The notes under the pieces were generated by a model. That model saw only the letters and a program-made list of their open reading frames with translations. It did no database searches and was not told the DNA's origin. This document shows positions 38,454 to 50,126 of a stretch of 64,000 nucleotides of DNA, piece by piece. This DNA comes from Rhynchopus sp. YZ270_cl-10. Taxonomy: Eukaryota > Euglenozoa > Diplonemea > Diplonemida > Diplonemidae. Numbering within the stretch: the first letter of the stretch is position 1; each line of letters begins with the position of its first letter. A program made the position numbers and the translations under genes. The stretch is from the NCBI GenBank assembly GCA_964035575.1, contig OZ037905.1:1017001-1081000 (forward strand), given 5' to 3'.

Positions 38454-39166
38454 TGTAGCTGCTTTTCTCTTTTCTTCCGCTGAGGGAACTTGTCTGGGGT
38501 GGGTAATGGTGGTGGTTTTGGTTTGTTTTTAAATCAGGTTTGTCTAATTCCCAAGGAGCATTGCTAGTGGGCGAACTGCAGCTATTCCCCAATCCAAGGG
38601 GGTAGGGAGGGAGTGCACTGCACACCGGGTTTTGTTCAAAAAGGAATCAGTTTGAAGGTTGAAAAAAGCAGGCCGTTTTTTTCTTCACAATCGTGAATGT
38701 TTTTTTTTTTCTCGAAAGTGCCCTTCGAGGCCGGGTCTTTTATGGCAACGCAAAAAACATTGGGGCCAACACAACTCATTCCCTGCAGGTGGCAATAGAG
38801 ACGGAGCTGGCGGTGGTGGGGGGGTTGCGTGCCCTGCAAAAGTCACCCGGCCCAAACAGGAAGGGGGTGTGGGGGTGTGGGGGGAGTCTCTTACTTATTG
38901 GGGGGAACAACAAACGGCAACACAGCGCACAGGTGCGGCAGTGTTCTTGAGGGGTGTACAGGGTGCGTGGGGAAGATGTCGTGTCCGTCTAAACGTGGTC
39001 CTCCTTGAACCTAAGGAAAGGGGCATGAAGCTCGCTGCTCTTTTGCAGAGTGTGTGGCCCTTTCGTACGTTTCGTGTGCGTCTTGTGCTGGACGGTGACG
39101 TAGGGGGGGTAGAAAAGCAAATAAAACAGCAACAAAAAATGTGTGAAGTGATCCAGTTTGCACTGA
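38454..39166. other. Spacer with one weak small frame
   Basis: After an acceptor-like CACCTGCAG, a 48-codon frame at about 38638-38784 (minus; MSCVGPNVFCVAIKDPASKG ...) looks partly coding, but its second half is A-rich. I do not call it a gene. The rest is the alpha-tubulin 3' flank. Confidence 0.35.
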
Positions 39167-41194
<2,028 letters not shown>

Positions 41195-41890
41195 TCACCA
41201 CCCACAACCACATCTGCCGAACTGAAGAATGCTGGAAAGGGTGCCCACATACGAGGTGCAGGGGAGAACCGAACCAGCGTAGAAGACACCCAACCACGTC
41301 ACGTACGGGGCCGGCTCCCCTGCACAGCAGCACTCGCTGTATGCACGGACGTGCATGTCATAGAACACCCGTACGTTTTCGTGCGAGTCGAGGTAGTCCG
41401 TGTCGCGGACTGCCTGCTTGAAGGTGTCGGAGAGCTCTTTGTGCTGCTTGAGCAGGCTGCCACGGACGCATGCGGTGGCGGGAAGGTTCATCTCCCAGAG
41501 TGCGTCGCAGTCGCTCTGCATCGCGTCGTCGCCACACCCGGAGCAGGCACACTTCGCTGCCTCTCTGTAGTTGTACGGCAGGAAGTCGCCGCCCGCCCAC
41601 TGCGCAGGGTCTGCACTGCCTGTGGTCTCCGTGTACCACGCGCACACGCTCTTGTCGTTGGAGGGTGGCGGGGGTGTGCACGACGCAGCACAGTCGCAAT
41701 ACTCCGCCTCGCGAGGGGAGATCGTCTCAAAGGTGTTGCATGAGTTGAACCACGACCATTTGTGATGGCACGTCCGTGTCGTGGGGCACCAGTTGCACCC
41801 GTTGCTTGTACATCCGCTGCAGTCTGTGATATCATCACACCCTGCAAAGGCTGACACTGCAATCGCAGCGATAATAGCAACACGCATCAT
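41195..41890 (-). CDS. Secreted Cys-rich protein with PSI-like domain
   Basis: 231 residues from the start MMRVAIIAAIAVSAFAGC. The frame continues 87 codons upstream, but that part is pyrimidine/A-rich leader, and the signal peptide sits at the internal Met. After cleavage (about residue 17) comes a PSI-type Cys pattern (CDDITDCSGCTSNGCNWC and TCHH, about 18-50). A Pro-rich linker and a second Cys-rich region (CACSGCGDDAMQSDC, CCCAGEPAP) follow. PSI modules are disulfide-linked adaptors in extracellular proteins. A secreted or surface role is therefore likely, with partners unknown. A possible GTATGT donor (CACCTC|GTATGTG, about 41250) means that the last 18 residues, including CGCGW, may be intronic. 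Confidence 0.75.
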   Translation of the reverse strand: MMRVAIIAAIAVSAFAGCDDITDCSGCTSNGCNWCPTTRTCHHKWSWFNSCNTFETISPREAEYCDCAASCTPPPPSNDKSVCAWYTETTGSADPAQWAGGDFLPYNYREAAKCACSGCGDDAMQSDCDALWEMNLPATACVRGSLLKQHKELSDTFKQAVRDTDYLDSHENVRVFYDMHVRAYSECCCAGEPAPYVTWLGVFYAGSVLPCTSYVGTLSSILQFGRCGCGW

Positions 41891-42485
41891 GATAGAAAGT
41901 TGTGTGGGAGCTGTGTGGTGTGGTGTGGTGTGGTGGATGTCAAGTGAGGGCAATTCTCGCGCTAGAAACAAACCACAATGAAAGGAGATAGCCTTTTTTT
42001 TCTTTTTTCGCTTCTCATTTCTTTCTTCTTTGCTTCTGTGATCAGGATCTAATATTTCCGTTGCGAGGGAGGTGGTTATTTCGTTTCTCATCGTTCGTTT
42101 GCAATTGAGTGAGGAGGGGAAGAAAAAAAAACTCGTTGTCCCTTTTCTCATGGATGACTATTAATAAAAATACGGGGTTCAAGTACTTCAATTCATTCAA
42201 AGTGCTAGAACAACACTAAAAAGGAAGAAAAAAAAGAAAATTCAAGATGTGCCTCTCGTGCACACATCTTTAAAAAAGTACTTCGGGTACTTGGACATCC
42301 ATGTTTTCTGGGCAAACTGTGACAATATAAATAAATAAAAGGATGAACGACAGACAAGGAAGATGTCATAGGCTAATGGCAATGACACACAGACCAAGAC
42401 TGTATTTTAAAACGAATTGTGATAAAAAAAAGGAAAAGTGGTGATTGCACACCAAGGCAACTACACTAAATCCTAGCTATTTATT

Positions 42486-42626
42486 AAATAAAAATCAGAT
42501 AGCCTGATTTTACGCGTGGAGGTGTTTTTTCACGAGTGATTATACTGCACGAGCGCAGCGAGTGCAGTATTAGAAACGAGTGAAAAAACACCTTCACAAG
42601 GAAAATCTGGCCTGATTTTTATTTTA
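42486..42626. repeat. Foldback of about 140 bp
   Basis: AAATAAAAATCAG at the left and CTGATTTTTATTT at the right are inverse. Both arms contain GTGTTTTTTCAC, and the centre is a perfect palindrome around GCACGAGCGCAGCGAGTGC. Likely a small non-coding element. Confidence 0.75.
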
Positions 42627-42839
42627 TACAGAGTTTTATTTTACATTGAGAAAGTATAAGTGGAAAATAATCATTGTACCCCGAATATGTGTCCAGTGTG
42701 TCGTTGTTCCTGTTGGTGGGGTTCGTGCGACTGGCTTGTACACAAAATGGGAGAGGGTGGGTATACTTTATTTTTGTGATGATGTTGCTGTTTACTTTTT
42801 TGCATTTATTGATGGTTTTGTCTTCTGTGCCTCGTCATT

Positions 42840-43340
42840 AGCTGTTCTTCACGGTGATCGAGATTTCCACCTTGTGGACTTGAGTTGGCACCACAGCAGA
42901 GCTTGGAGAGACTTGGGTAGGCACCTCGAGAGGACTTGGAGCCGCAGAAAGACCTGGTTGCCTCACAAAAAGAGAGGAGACTTCGCGTTGGGCACGGGTC
43001 GAACGCGCCGTATTCCGCAGCGGTTCACCATGGATTCACTTTTCCAGCCGAAGTTCCGTTTCATCCCCTCTGTTGAGAGTCCGCTGTCAACGAGGTATTG
43101 CGCAGCACTACGGCGATAGCAGTGCCCCGTGTATGTAGCTGCGTTGGGCAGTTTGAGGTGATCAGCTTGGTATTTTGGAATTGAGTACAGCCTGTCAGGG
43201 TCTGAATGCCCACGATCGACTTTCTCCAACCGAGGCCGGACACACTATTTGGACCCATCTGAGCCCAAAAAAAAATCTTTTTTTTGGGGCTGAAAAATGT
43301 CTTTGCGGGGAAAAAAAAATTTTTTACAGGCGAAAAAGCC
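42840..43340 (-). mobile_element. Broken tyrosine-recombinase remnant (Crypton/DIRS type)
   Basis: On the minus strand, 42963-43229 encodes a segment resembling the C-terminal catalytic region of a Crypton- or DIRS-type tyrosine recombinase (GHCYRRSAAQYLVDSGLS, then MKRNFGWKS). Only a fragment of the expected domain is present, and no other part of an element is identifiable nearby. I treat it as an old, non-functional copy. The family cannot be fixed between the two groups from this fragment alone. Confidence 0.55.
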
Positions 43341-43534
43341 AAAATGGTCGTGGGCGTAAAATAAAGTAATATTATTTTACGCTCAGGATTTTTGTACAGG
43401 TTTTACGGGTATTACATTATTTTACGGCTGGCCTGGGCGTAAAATAAAGTGTTTCCTTATTTTTCGTGTACTACCAAATTTTCCACGTATACTTTATCAG
43501 AGTAATATAAAACAATTTTATCAGGAAAAAAAAT

Positions 43535-43574
43535 GTTTGCTCAGATAACCTAACCCTCTCGTACAGAGTCACCT
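43535..43574 (+). repeat. Dispersed hairpin repeat, family A
   Basis: TTGCTCAGATAACCTAACCC, TCTCGTACAGAGTCACCTAA. Diverged copy. Confidence 0.55.
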
Positions 43575-44186
43575 AAAAAAAACACAGCTGACAGGACAAC
43601 AGGAAAAAAAAAACGTGAACGATGAACGTGCCTTATTGTGAACACACATCTTCACAGAAGCTTTGGAAAACGAAATCATGTACAATCAGATACAGCTACA
43701 CGAGAACATTGAATACAAAAATCAGGAATCTTTTTTTTTGCGGGGGAGGGGGAGAGGAACATACATACCCAGGTATGCGATTTTTTGGCCAAATTTTGGG
43801 CCAGGCATCGCGAAAAAATTTCCCCGGTCATGCATGGGGAGGAAGGAAGAAAAACACCGAAGTTTTGAATCTATTTTTTTTGCATGAACACCAAAAAGAA
43901 AAGCAAAATTCGGATTTCAAAAAAAAAAAAAAACAAAACTTGATTTTTTTTGTAGATGAAACCAGCGTGGTTTATTTTTTAGAAGTGAAGTTTGCTCGTG
44001 TACATTTACCTTAGAGGCGGGGTACACAGAGAAAGGATAAAACTTGGTTGTGGATGCGGCAACGGGTTCAAAGAAACTTCGGCACAGGTACATCTCACCT
44101 GCCTTTTTTTAAAAAAAAATGCTGTGAATGAGCGGACACAGCAACGCAATGCTGGCAAAAAAGGGGGATAATGGAATATTGTTATC

Positions 44187-44225
44187 TGGGATGCAGGCAC
44201 TTCAGGCTATCGAACCCCAGAGTTG
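44187..44225 (+). repeat. Partial family F repeat
   Basis: GGGATGCAGGCACTTCAGGC then TATCGAACCCCAG. Confidence 0.5.
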
Positions 44226-44503
44226 AAGGGAGAATAAAAAAAAAGCACAGCAAACGGAGCGGCAAACGGCCCCCTTTTTTTTGCTGTTTCCTTACACGGT
44301 AGACTCATAATGGCATTACGTGATGGGTGACAGGGGCAAAAACGGGGTGAAATACGCGCGTCACTACGCCATCAACACCCCCGTAATTACGACGTCATGA
44401 CGCCCGTAATTTCCATACGAGTTCAACGTGTATTTTTTTATTACCCATTGAATAATTCCTGTGTTAAATCCTACCTTTTTTGCTTTTATTTTTGGGGGAA
44501 TTT

Positions 44504-44625
44504 TGAAAACTTGGCTGTATCAGTGAAGATATCCGAGGATGAGCTCCACTATTTTTTGTTTTTTTGTTTTTTTTTTGAAAACTTGGTTGTATTAGTGTAG
44601 ACACCTGAGGATGAACTCCACTATT
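44504..44625 (+). repeat. Tandem pair of family D repeats
   Basis: Two copies (44504-44552 and 44577-44625) of GAAAACTTGGYTGTATYAGT ... GAGGATGARCTCCACTAT are separated by a T/G run. Confidence 0.75.
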
Positions 44626-45030
44626 TTGTTTTTTTTTTTTTTTGAATAAGAAATCGGTGGAATATTGTGAGCTGTCAATCTGTGCATCAACTCCCTCATC
44701 CTCCAGCATGTGACGTCCCTTTGTATACCTTTGTTTAGAGTACTCCAAAATAACTTTGCGTCCAAACAAGTTTAGCGGATTTGGGTATTTTTGAGGAAAT
44801 TTGGCAACTTTTTTTGGACGACAAACATATTTGGAGCACTGTATACCCATTTAGAAGATATCGAGAATTGGTCAAAAAACAGATTATCCTGTCCTCACCA
44901 TTCTGTGAAACCCATTCTCATGACGTCAACTATTTGCAAAAGAAAAAAGAAGAAAAAAAAATCATTTTATTTTCCATCAGATGGGAGAAAAAATGTGAGC
45001 AAAAAGAAGAAGAAGAAGAAGGAAAAAAAC

Positions 45031-45540
45031 TGTAGTTGTTGATACAGGCACCTCCGACTGACCCACGTACGATGCCAGCCATCTGGATGAAAGCACAAAG
45101 TACCCTGCAGCAAAAAAAAATGAGGGGAAAGAAACATATAATTTTTTTTTTGGTACTGTGCGCGTAAATATGTAGGTACAGTAACTAAAACACTGGGGGA
45201 ATGCCAAAAACAAAATTAGGGCAGATTCCCGCAATTCTGTCCCAATGTATTACCGGCAATAGGTTCTTGTACTGTGTCACCTTCAAAAAAAAGGGGAGGG
45301 GAAGGGGAAAAACTGGGAAAATGCGAGACCCTAACAGGGTGTAAGAGACGCATCCCTTGTTGCTATAAAAAAAAAAATTGACTTGAAATACAAAGCCCTC
45401 TCGTGACAGTGTACTTTTGGTATGACCGGTGCATTGTGAGTGGACCCCGACCATGCAGTCCTACAAAAAATAATAGTAGATGGAGGCACCTCCGACTGAC
45501 CCACTTGTACGATACCAACCATCTGGACGAACAGCACAAA
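45031..45540 (+). repeat. C-B-C repeat cluster
   Basis: Family C (45031-45097), a full-length family B (45378-45464) and a second family C (45476-45540), all on the plus strand. The B and second C copies are only 11 bp apart. Confidence 0.75.
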
Positions 45541-45953
45541 AAAAATCGATATTGAAGCACAGCAAAAATTGTCATAGTGTGAATCATTTTCAAAAAAATA
45601 ATGTCGAAACTTACGTGGGTAAAAGATCGGGCCTTCAGTTTATTTGTGCGCTAATACGGGCAAAGGAATCCTTTTATTGGGTATTGTGTGAACTGAAATC
45701 AGAGTAATGATGTCGTCTCAACACTTTACTAAACAAAAGTTGCACTATGCGTTGCCCCACGCTGCCCATTTATCTCTACAGTGACACGAACATATTAAAA
45801 AAAAAAAAGTACAAAAAAAAAACAAAGAGAAAACCAAGACAGATGAGATGACTCACTGTCCTGTACTCTCCTCTTTCCCTCAGCCCCTCCCCCGCTCAAT
45901 CATTTTTTTAAAAAACCACGAACCTTATGTTTGGATTCCCTCCTCTCTCCCCT

Positions 45954-47276
45954 TCACCGCAACTTCACTGAGGAGTGAGGTGAATACCCTGAGGAGTCTA
46001 GCTGGTTTTTCGCTTCTCTTTCTAAGTGCGTCAAGGAGACTACAAGGTGGGACCCCATGCGGGATACTGCAGTCACGCTGAGCTTAGCGAAGCTTGGCAG
46101 TAACAGATCCCCAGTATTGCAGAGGAACACTCTTGCGTTGTGAATATGAAACAGAATCAGAATTTTGTCCGTCAAAAGCCCTAGAGCGAGAGTCGGGTCT
46201 TCTGAGACCACCACTACAGGCGCAGGCCAACAAAGAACCGAACTATGTGGCGTCAGATACGACAAATGGCTGTCAAAAACGCCCTTCACCTTTTTACATT
46301 CTACCACCCTGAACACACTGGGTGCAGCGCGAAGCGAGGATCGAAATGGGCTGAAACTGGATTCCCGAAACGCAAACAGAAACATGCACAACACTTCCTC
46401 CCCAACCAACCTCGCCAGACCCACCCCCGCTGCACTCCTCTCCACCTCCATGCACAGCGCCACTTCCCGCTCCCATTCCCCAACGTCCTTTCCATCAAAA
46501 TCCGTCTCATGCGTGCTCGCCTTCTTTACACACTTTTTAATCGCATGCTCAGCTGCCTTAGCAAAACCCCCTACCCCTCCATCCTTCGACCCAGTATAGC
46601 AATAAGCAGATTCAGGAGTAAACCCCATTGCAGTTTCATTCAATTCCACCAAAGAAGAACCCAGCGTAGAGAAAGGATCGTGAACGGTAGGGAGAAGAGG
46701 GGAAGAACCAAAGGAAAATGAAACAGACTTCGGAGGCGACGATGCAGTGACCGGCGGAGGAGGCTTCCGCCCTGTTAACACCGAAAACGAGGCAACTGGA
46801 GGAGACGACATTACCGTTGCGTGGTTGGTAAACGGTGAATAGGGGCCTTCAGGGGTAACCCCGTAGGGGGTGCTCAGTTGGTTTCCTAATAGATTTGAAG
46901 TCAATCCATCTCCAAATAAGTGTTCGGTGTCATCCGGCTTGGGGGTCTGGATAACTTCGGGGCTGGGGGGTTGGATAGGTTCTGGGTGGAGTTCGGTTTG
47001 TTCTTGCTCTTCTTCTTCTTTTTTTGCGGCCGCAGTTTGTCTTCGTGTGTACATCACTGCTAACGCAACAGAGACGATACAACAACAGACCGCAAGAGTA
47101 AGAAACACCACAACCGCCCATGTCGCCACCCCATCATCATCATCTGAGGTCGCAACCAAGCTCTCAGTCAAAGTGGGCACTATAGTTTCGTTGAGTGCAG
47201 GGTCAATGGGTGAGGGGTCGATAGGTGAGGAGTCGTTGAGCATTGGTGCTGCTGTCGGTTCAGCAGCGTTCGCCAT
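45954..47276 (-). CDS. Single-pass membrane protein, unknown family
   Basis: 440 residues. The short acidic N-terminal ectodomain (about 1-50, Pro/Thr/Ser-rich with an NET sequon) lacks a cleavable signal. It is followed by one strong membrane span at about 52-76 (WAVVVFLTLAVCCCIVSVAL) and a basic stop-transfer YTRRQ, which predicts a type III orientation with a long cytosolic tail. The tail is first Pro/Glu-rich and disordered, then (about 230-430) contains a more ordered region with VERSAAGVGLARLVGEEVLC and a hydrophobic strand set (VLCWPAPVVVVSEDP, ILILFHIHNARVFLC). A receptor or adaptor role is only suggested by topology. Unspliced. Confidence 0.75.
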   Translation of the reverse strand: MANAAEPTAAPMLNDSSPIDPSPIDPALNETIVPTLTESLVATSDDDDGVATWAVVVFLTLAVCCCIVSVALAVMYTRRQTAAAKKEEEEQEQTELHPEPIQPPSPEVIQTPKPDDTEHLFGDGLTSNLLGNQLSTPYGVTPEGPYSPFTNHATVMSSPPVASFSVLTGRKPPPPVTASSPPKSVSFSFGSSPLLPTVHDPFSTLGSSLVELNETAMGFTPESAYCYTGSKDGGVGGFAKAAEHAIKKCVKKASTHETDFDGKDVGEWEREVALCMEVERSAAGVGLARLVGEEVLCMFLFAFRESSFSPFRSSLRAAPSVFRVVECKKVKGVFDSHLSYLTPHSSVLCWPAPVVVVSEDPTLALGLLTDKILILFHIHNARVFLCNTGDLLLPSFAKLSVTAVSRMGSHLVVSLTHLEREAKNQLDSSGYSPHSSVKLR

Positions 47277-47701
47277 GGTGGCATGCGTGTACGACTAAAA
47301 AAAACGTCGTGTTTTTTTTTTCCCTGAAGATTAAAAGGGGGTGCAAAGGGGATAACAAAAAGAGTGAAAATTAGTTTGGATTCTCCGTGGTTCCCCCGCG
47401 GGTTATCCGTACCCCCTGAATCACACCAAAAATGTGAAATATAAAGGATGGGTAAAAAGGTGGTCAAAACATAGGGGGTGAAAAGGGTGTGGGTAGGGGG
47501 GTGGAGAGGGTGTTGATAGTGTCGTTCAAAAAGATTTTGAGGGGGTGGAGAGCTCGTTGTGTGGTTTGCTCATTAAAGCAGATGGGGTTGGTTTTGTTGT
47601 GCTGTGTGGTAAGAGACAGTACAAAAAATAAAGAAAATAAAAACCAACAGATGGGGAGAAGCATCCCATTAAAAGAAGGAGCCCTTTTGGCGCGGGGTTG
47701 C
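47277..47701. other. Short spacer
   Basis: 3' flank of COQ3 and 5' leader of the membrane protein. GCGGGTTATCCGTACCCCC at about 47398 faintly resembles family F. Nothing else is supported. Confidence 0.45.
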
Positions 47702-48985
47702 TCAAATGCTGTTTGCCTTCAACGTCTTGACGCCGGACATAAGATAGTTCACTGAGGTATCGTTCGAGACATGCCAATTCAACTTCGGGGGGAACTGTGT
47801 TAAGGTGGATGGGGGTTTTTTTTTTGCATTTTTCTTCTTTTTCTTTTCGTTGGACAATCACCCCCATTTCGGCAGGTCTAATTCCTCAAAAAATACCACC
47901 CTTTTTTGAAAGGCCAGGATCTTACAAACACCAACTTTACAGAATATCGCAAAATTGATTAATTTACCCCTCTCTCTCTCTCTCTGATCGACCAGAATTT
48001 TTTTTAAAAAAGGGGAACGACGACAATCCGAACTAATAGCCCACATTGTCACAAAAAAAAAGGTCCGGATGACCAGGTCACGCCGGAGATAAATTAATGG
48101 AATCCGCTTTTCCCTCCCAGCACATTTTTTTTTTCTTCTCTTCAAAACTATAACACATACCAGGGATGGGCAAGGCTGCAGACCCTTTGTTTCTGATACT
48201 ATACACCCTGCATCACGCATCATCCCCTCCAGCTCCGCTGGCGTCAGAAACTTCTCCCAGCTATGTGTCCCCACCGGCACCATACGGGTTATGTACTCCC
48301 CTAAAGCTATGGCCAACGCGTAGGAGAGAGGGTTTTTGTTGATGGTACTGAGGCAGAGCGGGGCACCGGGTTTGGCTGCTGAGACGAGGCTTTTTATGAA
48401 GAAGGAGGGGCGGTTCACGTGCTCGACAACTTCGAAGGACACTACTGCATCATAGTACCCTGCATGCGTGGCCAAATGCTCTTCTACCGTGCCGCACACA
48501 TAGGAGGTGTGTGAGGCGATCCCCTTTGCCTCATTCTCGAGGCGAAGTTTTGCTACCTCAATCGCATCGGGGTTGGCGTCTATCCCGGTTACCGTTGCGC
48601 CCAGCGCGGCGAATGCTTCTGTAGCAATCCCCGCACCGCATCCCACATCAAGGATCTTGAGTCCCTCGAGCCCCCCGGAGACGGTTTTGGTTGAAGCAAA
48701 GCTGCCCCTGCCGTTCTCTCTAAGGATAATACCGGCAGCCCATTGCGTGCGGGCGGGGTTCATATTATGAAGCTCCTTCATCGGCCCCTGGGTGTCCCAC
48801 CACGTAGGGGCCAGCCGTTTGAAGCGGTTGATTTCTTCGCTGTCGACAGTGGTTTTGGAGGAGGTGGTGGTTTTGGTGGGTTTAGTGGGTTTCGCGGGTT
48901 TGGCGGATTTGGCACCCTTAGCAATACACCGTCGTTGTGAGGTTTGAACCACCTCTCTAAGCACCGTGCGTACGGAGGATTGCAT
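47702..48985 (-). CDS. COQ3: Mitochondrial ubiquinone methyltransferase COQ3, two exons
   Basis: An O-methyltransferase that uses S-adenosylmethionine for both O-methylations of ubiquinone synthesis, at the matrix face of the inner mitochondrial membrane. Exons are 48161-48985 and 47702-47794 (intron 366 bp, donor GTATGT, acceptor ACACAG, phase 0), giving 305 residues. The N-terminus (MQSSVRTVLREVVQTSQRRC) is an amphipathic presequence. RFKRLAPTWWDTQGPMKELH and NMNPAR form the UbiG/Coq3 signature. LDVGCGAGI at 112-120 is SAM motif I. The second exon supplies the family C-terminus (NWHVSNDTSVNYLMSGVK), aligning with the W-H-W-S-x-x-T-S-x-N-Y region of other COQ3 proteins. Without it the frame runs into intron. 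It implies a ubiquinone-using, probably aerobic, mitochondrion. Confidence 0.92.
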
Positions 48986-50126
48986 TATTATGTGGTTGGT
49001 GTAGGGTGCTGAAGGGGGGAGGATTTGAGATGGTGCGTATTTTTGTTTTTTGTAACAAACTCTTTAAGAAGGGTTTATGGTGCTCCGGGAGGGGTCGATA
49101 TTGACAGGTCGCTGACAGGTCGTTGACCGACTTCCGAAAGCGCCATTTAACCTTTTGTTTGCGAATCGCTCAACTGTGATGGGAAAAATCGTGTGTGTTT
49201 TTGATCTCGTCTCATATTTTCAGATGAAATTCAAGATCTGAACCGCTACGATAATTTGAGAAATCCAGAAAGCTTCAGAGATAAATGAAATTCCCAAGAC
49301 ATCCACCTCCGTTGCTCCAAGACATTTTCTTCAGAGTTTGCATTTGTCACAGGAACACCTTCTACTGCACCGTGCAGATAAAGGAAACACTGACGGTTGT
49401 GAGACCTTTGGAAAAAAAAGCAGGATAAAACGTTTTCCTTAGAGTCGGACGCACGATGAACCTCTTGTTGTTGTTAAGCCAGAAATGTGAGATGTTACAA
49501 AAAAAATCGCGCTTTTTTTTTTTTTTCCTTCGCTAAGTTTTTTGCGTTGTTTTTTGTAGTCAGAGCTGAAGGGGGGAGAGGAGCGATGGTAATTTGAATA
49601 GCTTTTTTTGATGTAACACGCACGGAGCAAAAACAAAAAAAAAATCAATCTACATCCACGTTTGGCACCTAATTTTTTTTCCCAGAGAGAGAGGATCCTC
49701 TTTTCTTTGCTCTAGACCGAAACCTTCTCTCCGTAGCTGGAAAAAAAATATTGCTTGTATTTGGAACGTCTAACTAAACCAGAATCCGGAAGAAAAAAAA
49801 CAACCTACCCTAACCATGGGGCCTTTGGATTCAGTGAAAAACACAACTTCATATTCTCTCTGCTACATTGGCTTCCCCATACACCCTCTTCGGGGGGTGA
49901 GGACACCTTTTCAAAAATAGTTTCAACACATGCATTCAATAACGTGCTTACGTCACCTTGGCAGAAGTTGCGATATTCCCCACACATAATCACACCTCAA
50001 ACAAAAGACACCTTGAAGCACGAAGCTTCATTTTTTGTGCACACACATACTACCCAATGTTCTCAGGAACTATCTGCTTTCTAAAAAAAAACCCCAAAAA
50101 AAAAAACAAAACAAAACAAAATCGTA
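48986..50126. other. Spacer
   Basis: Contains the short TIR element at 49078-49145. A 62-codon frame at 49805-49993 (minus; MIMCGEYRNFCQGDVSTLL ...) has acceptable composition but no supporting signals and is not called. The rest is AT-rich. Confidence 0.45.
49078..49145. mobile_element. Small TIR element, unexpanded copy
   Basis: A 68-bp sister of the element at 8419-8573: same TGGTGCTCCGGGAGGGGTCG left end, ATTGACAGGTCGCTGACAGG interior and CTTCCGAAAGCGCCA right end. TTTA flanks both sides, a likely 4-bp target-site duplication. It has only two GACAGGTC units. Confidence 0.8.

Larger units (their letters stand above)
41891..45953. other. Long spacer with element remnants and repeats
   Basis: No intact host gene. 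It holds a foldback (42486-42626), a decayed tyrosine-recombinase region (about 42840-43340), short hairpins around 43355-43460 (GCGTAAAATAAAG type), a family A copy (43535-43574), tandem family D copies (44504-44625), and a C-B-C repeat cluster (45031-45540). Confidence 0.6.

Noticed and set aside
38638-38784. 48-codon frame MSCVGPNVFCVAIKD... as a small gene
   Set aside because: The first half looks coding and has an acceptor, but the second half is A-rich and no start leader or conservation can be judged. Left uncalled.
41891-42151. 87-residue N-terminal extension of the PSI protein
   Set aside because: Pyrimidine/A-rich leader. The signal peptide starts at the internal Met, so the extension would block secretion.
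49805-49993. 62-codon frame MIMCGEYRNFCQGDV...
   Set aside because: Acceptable composition, but no splice or leader signal and no recognised family. It could be chance.
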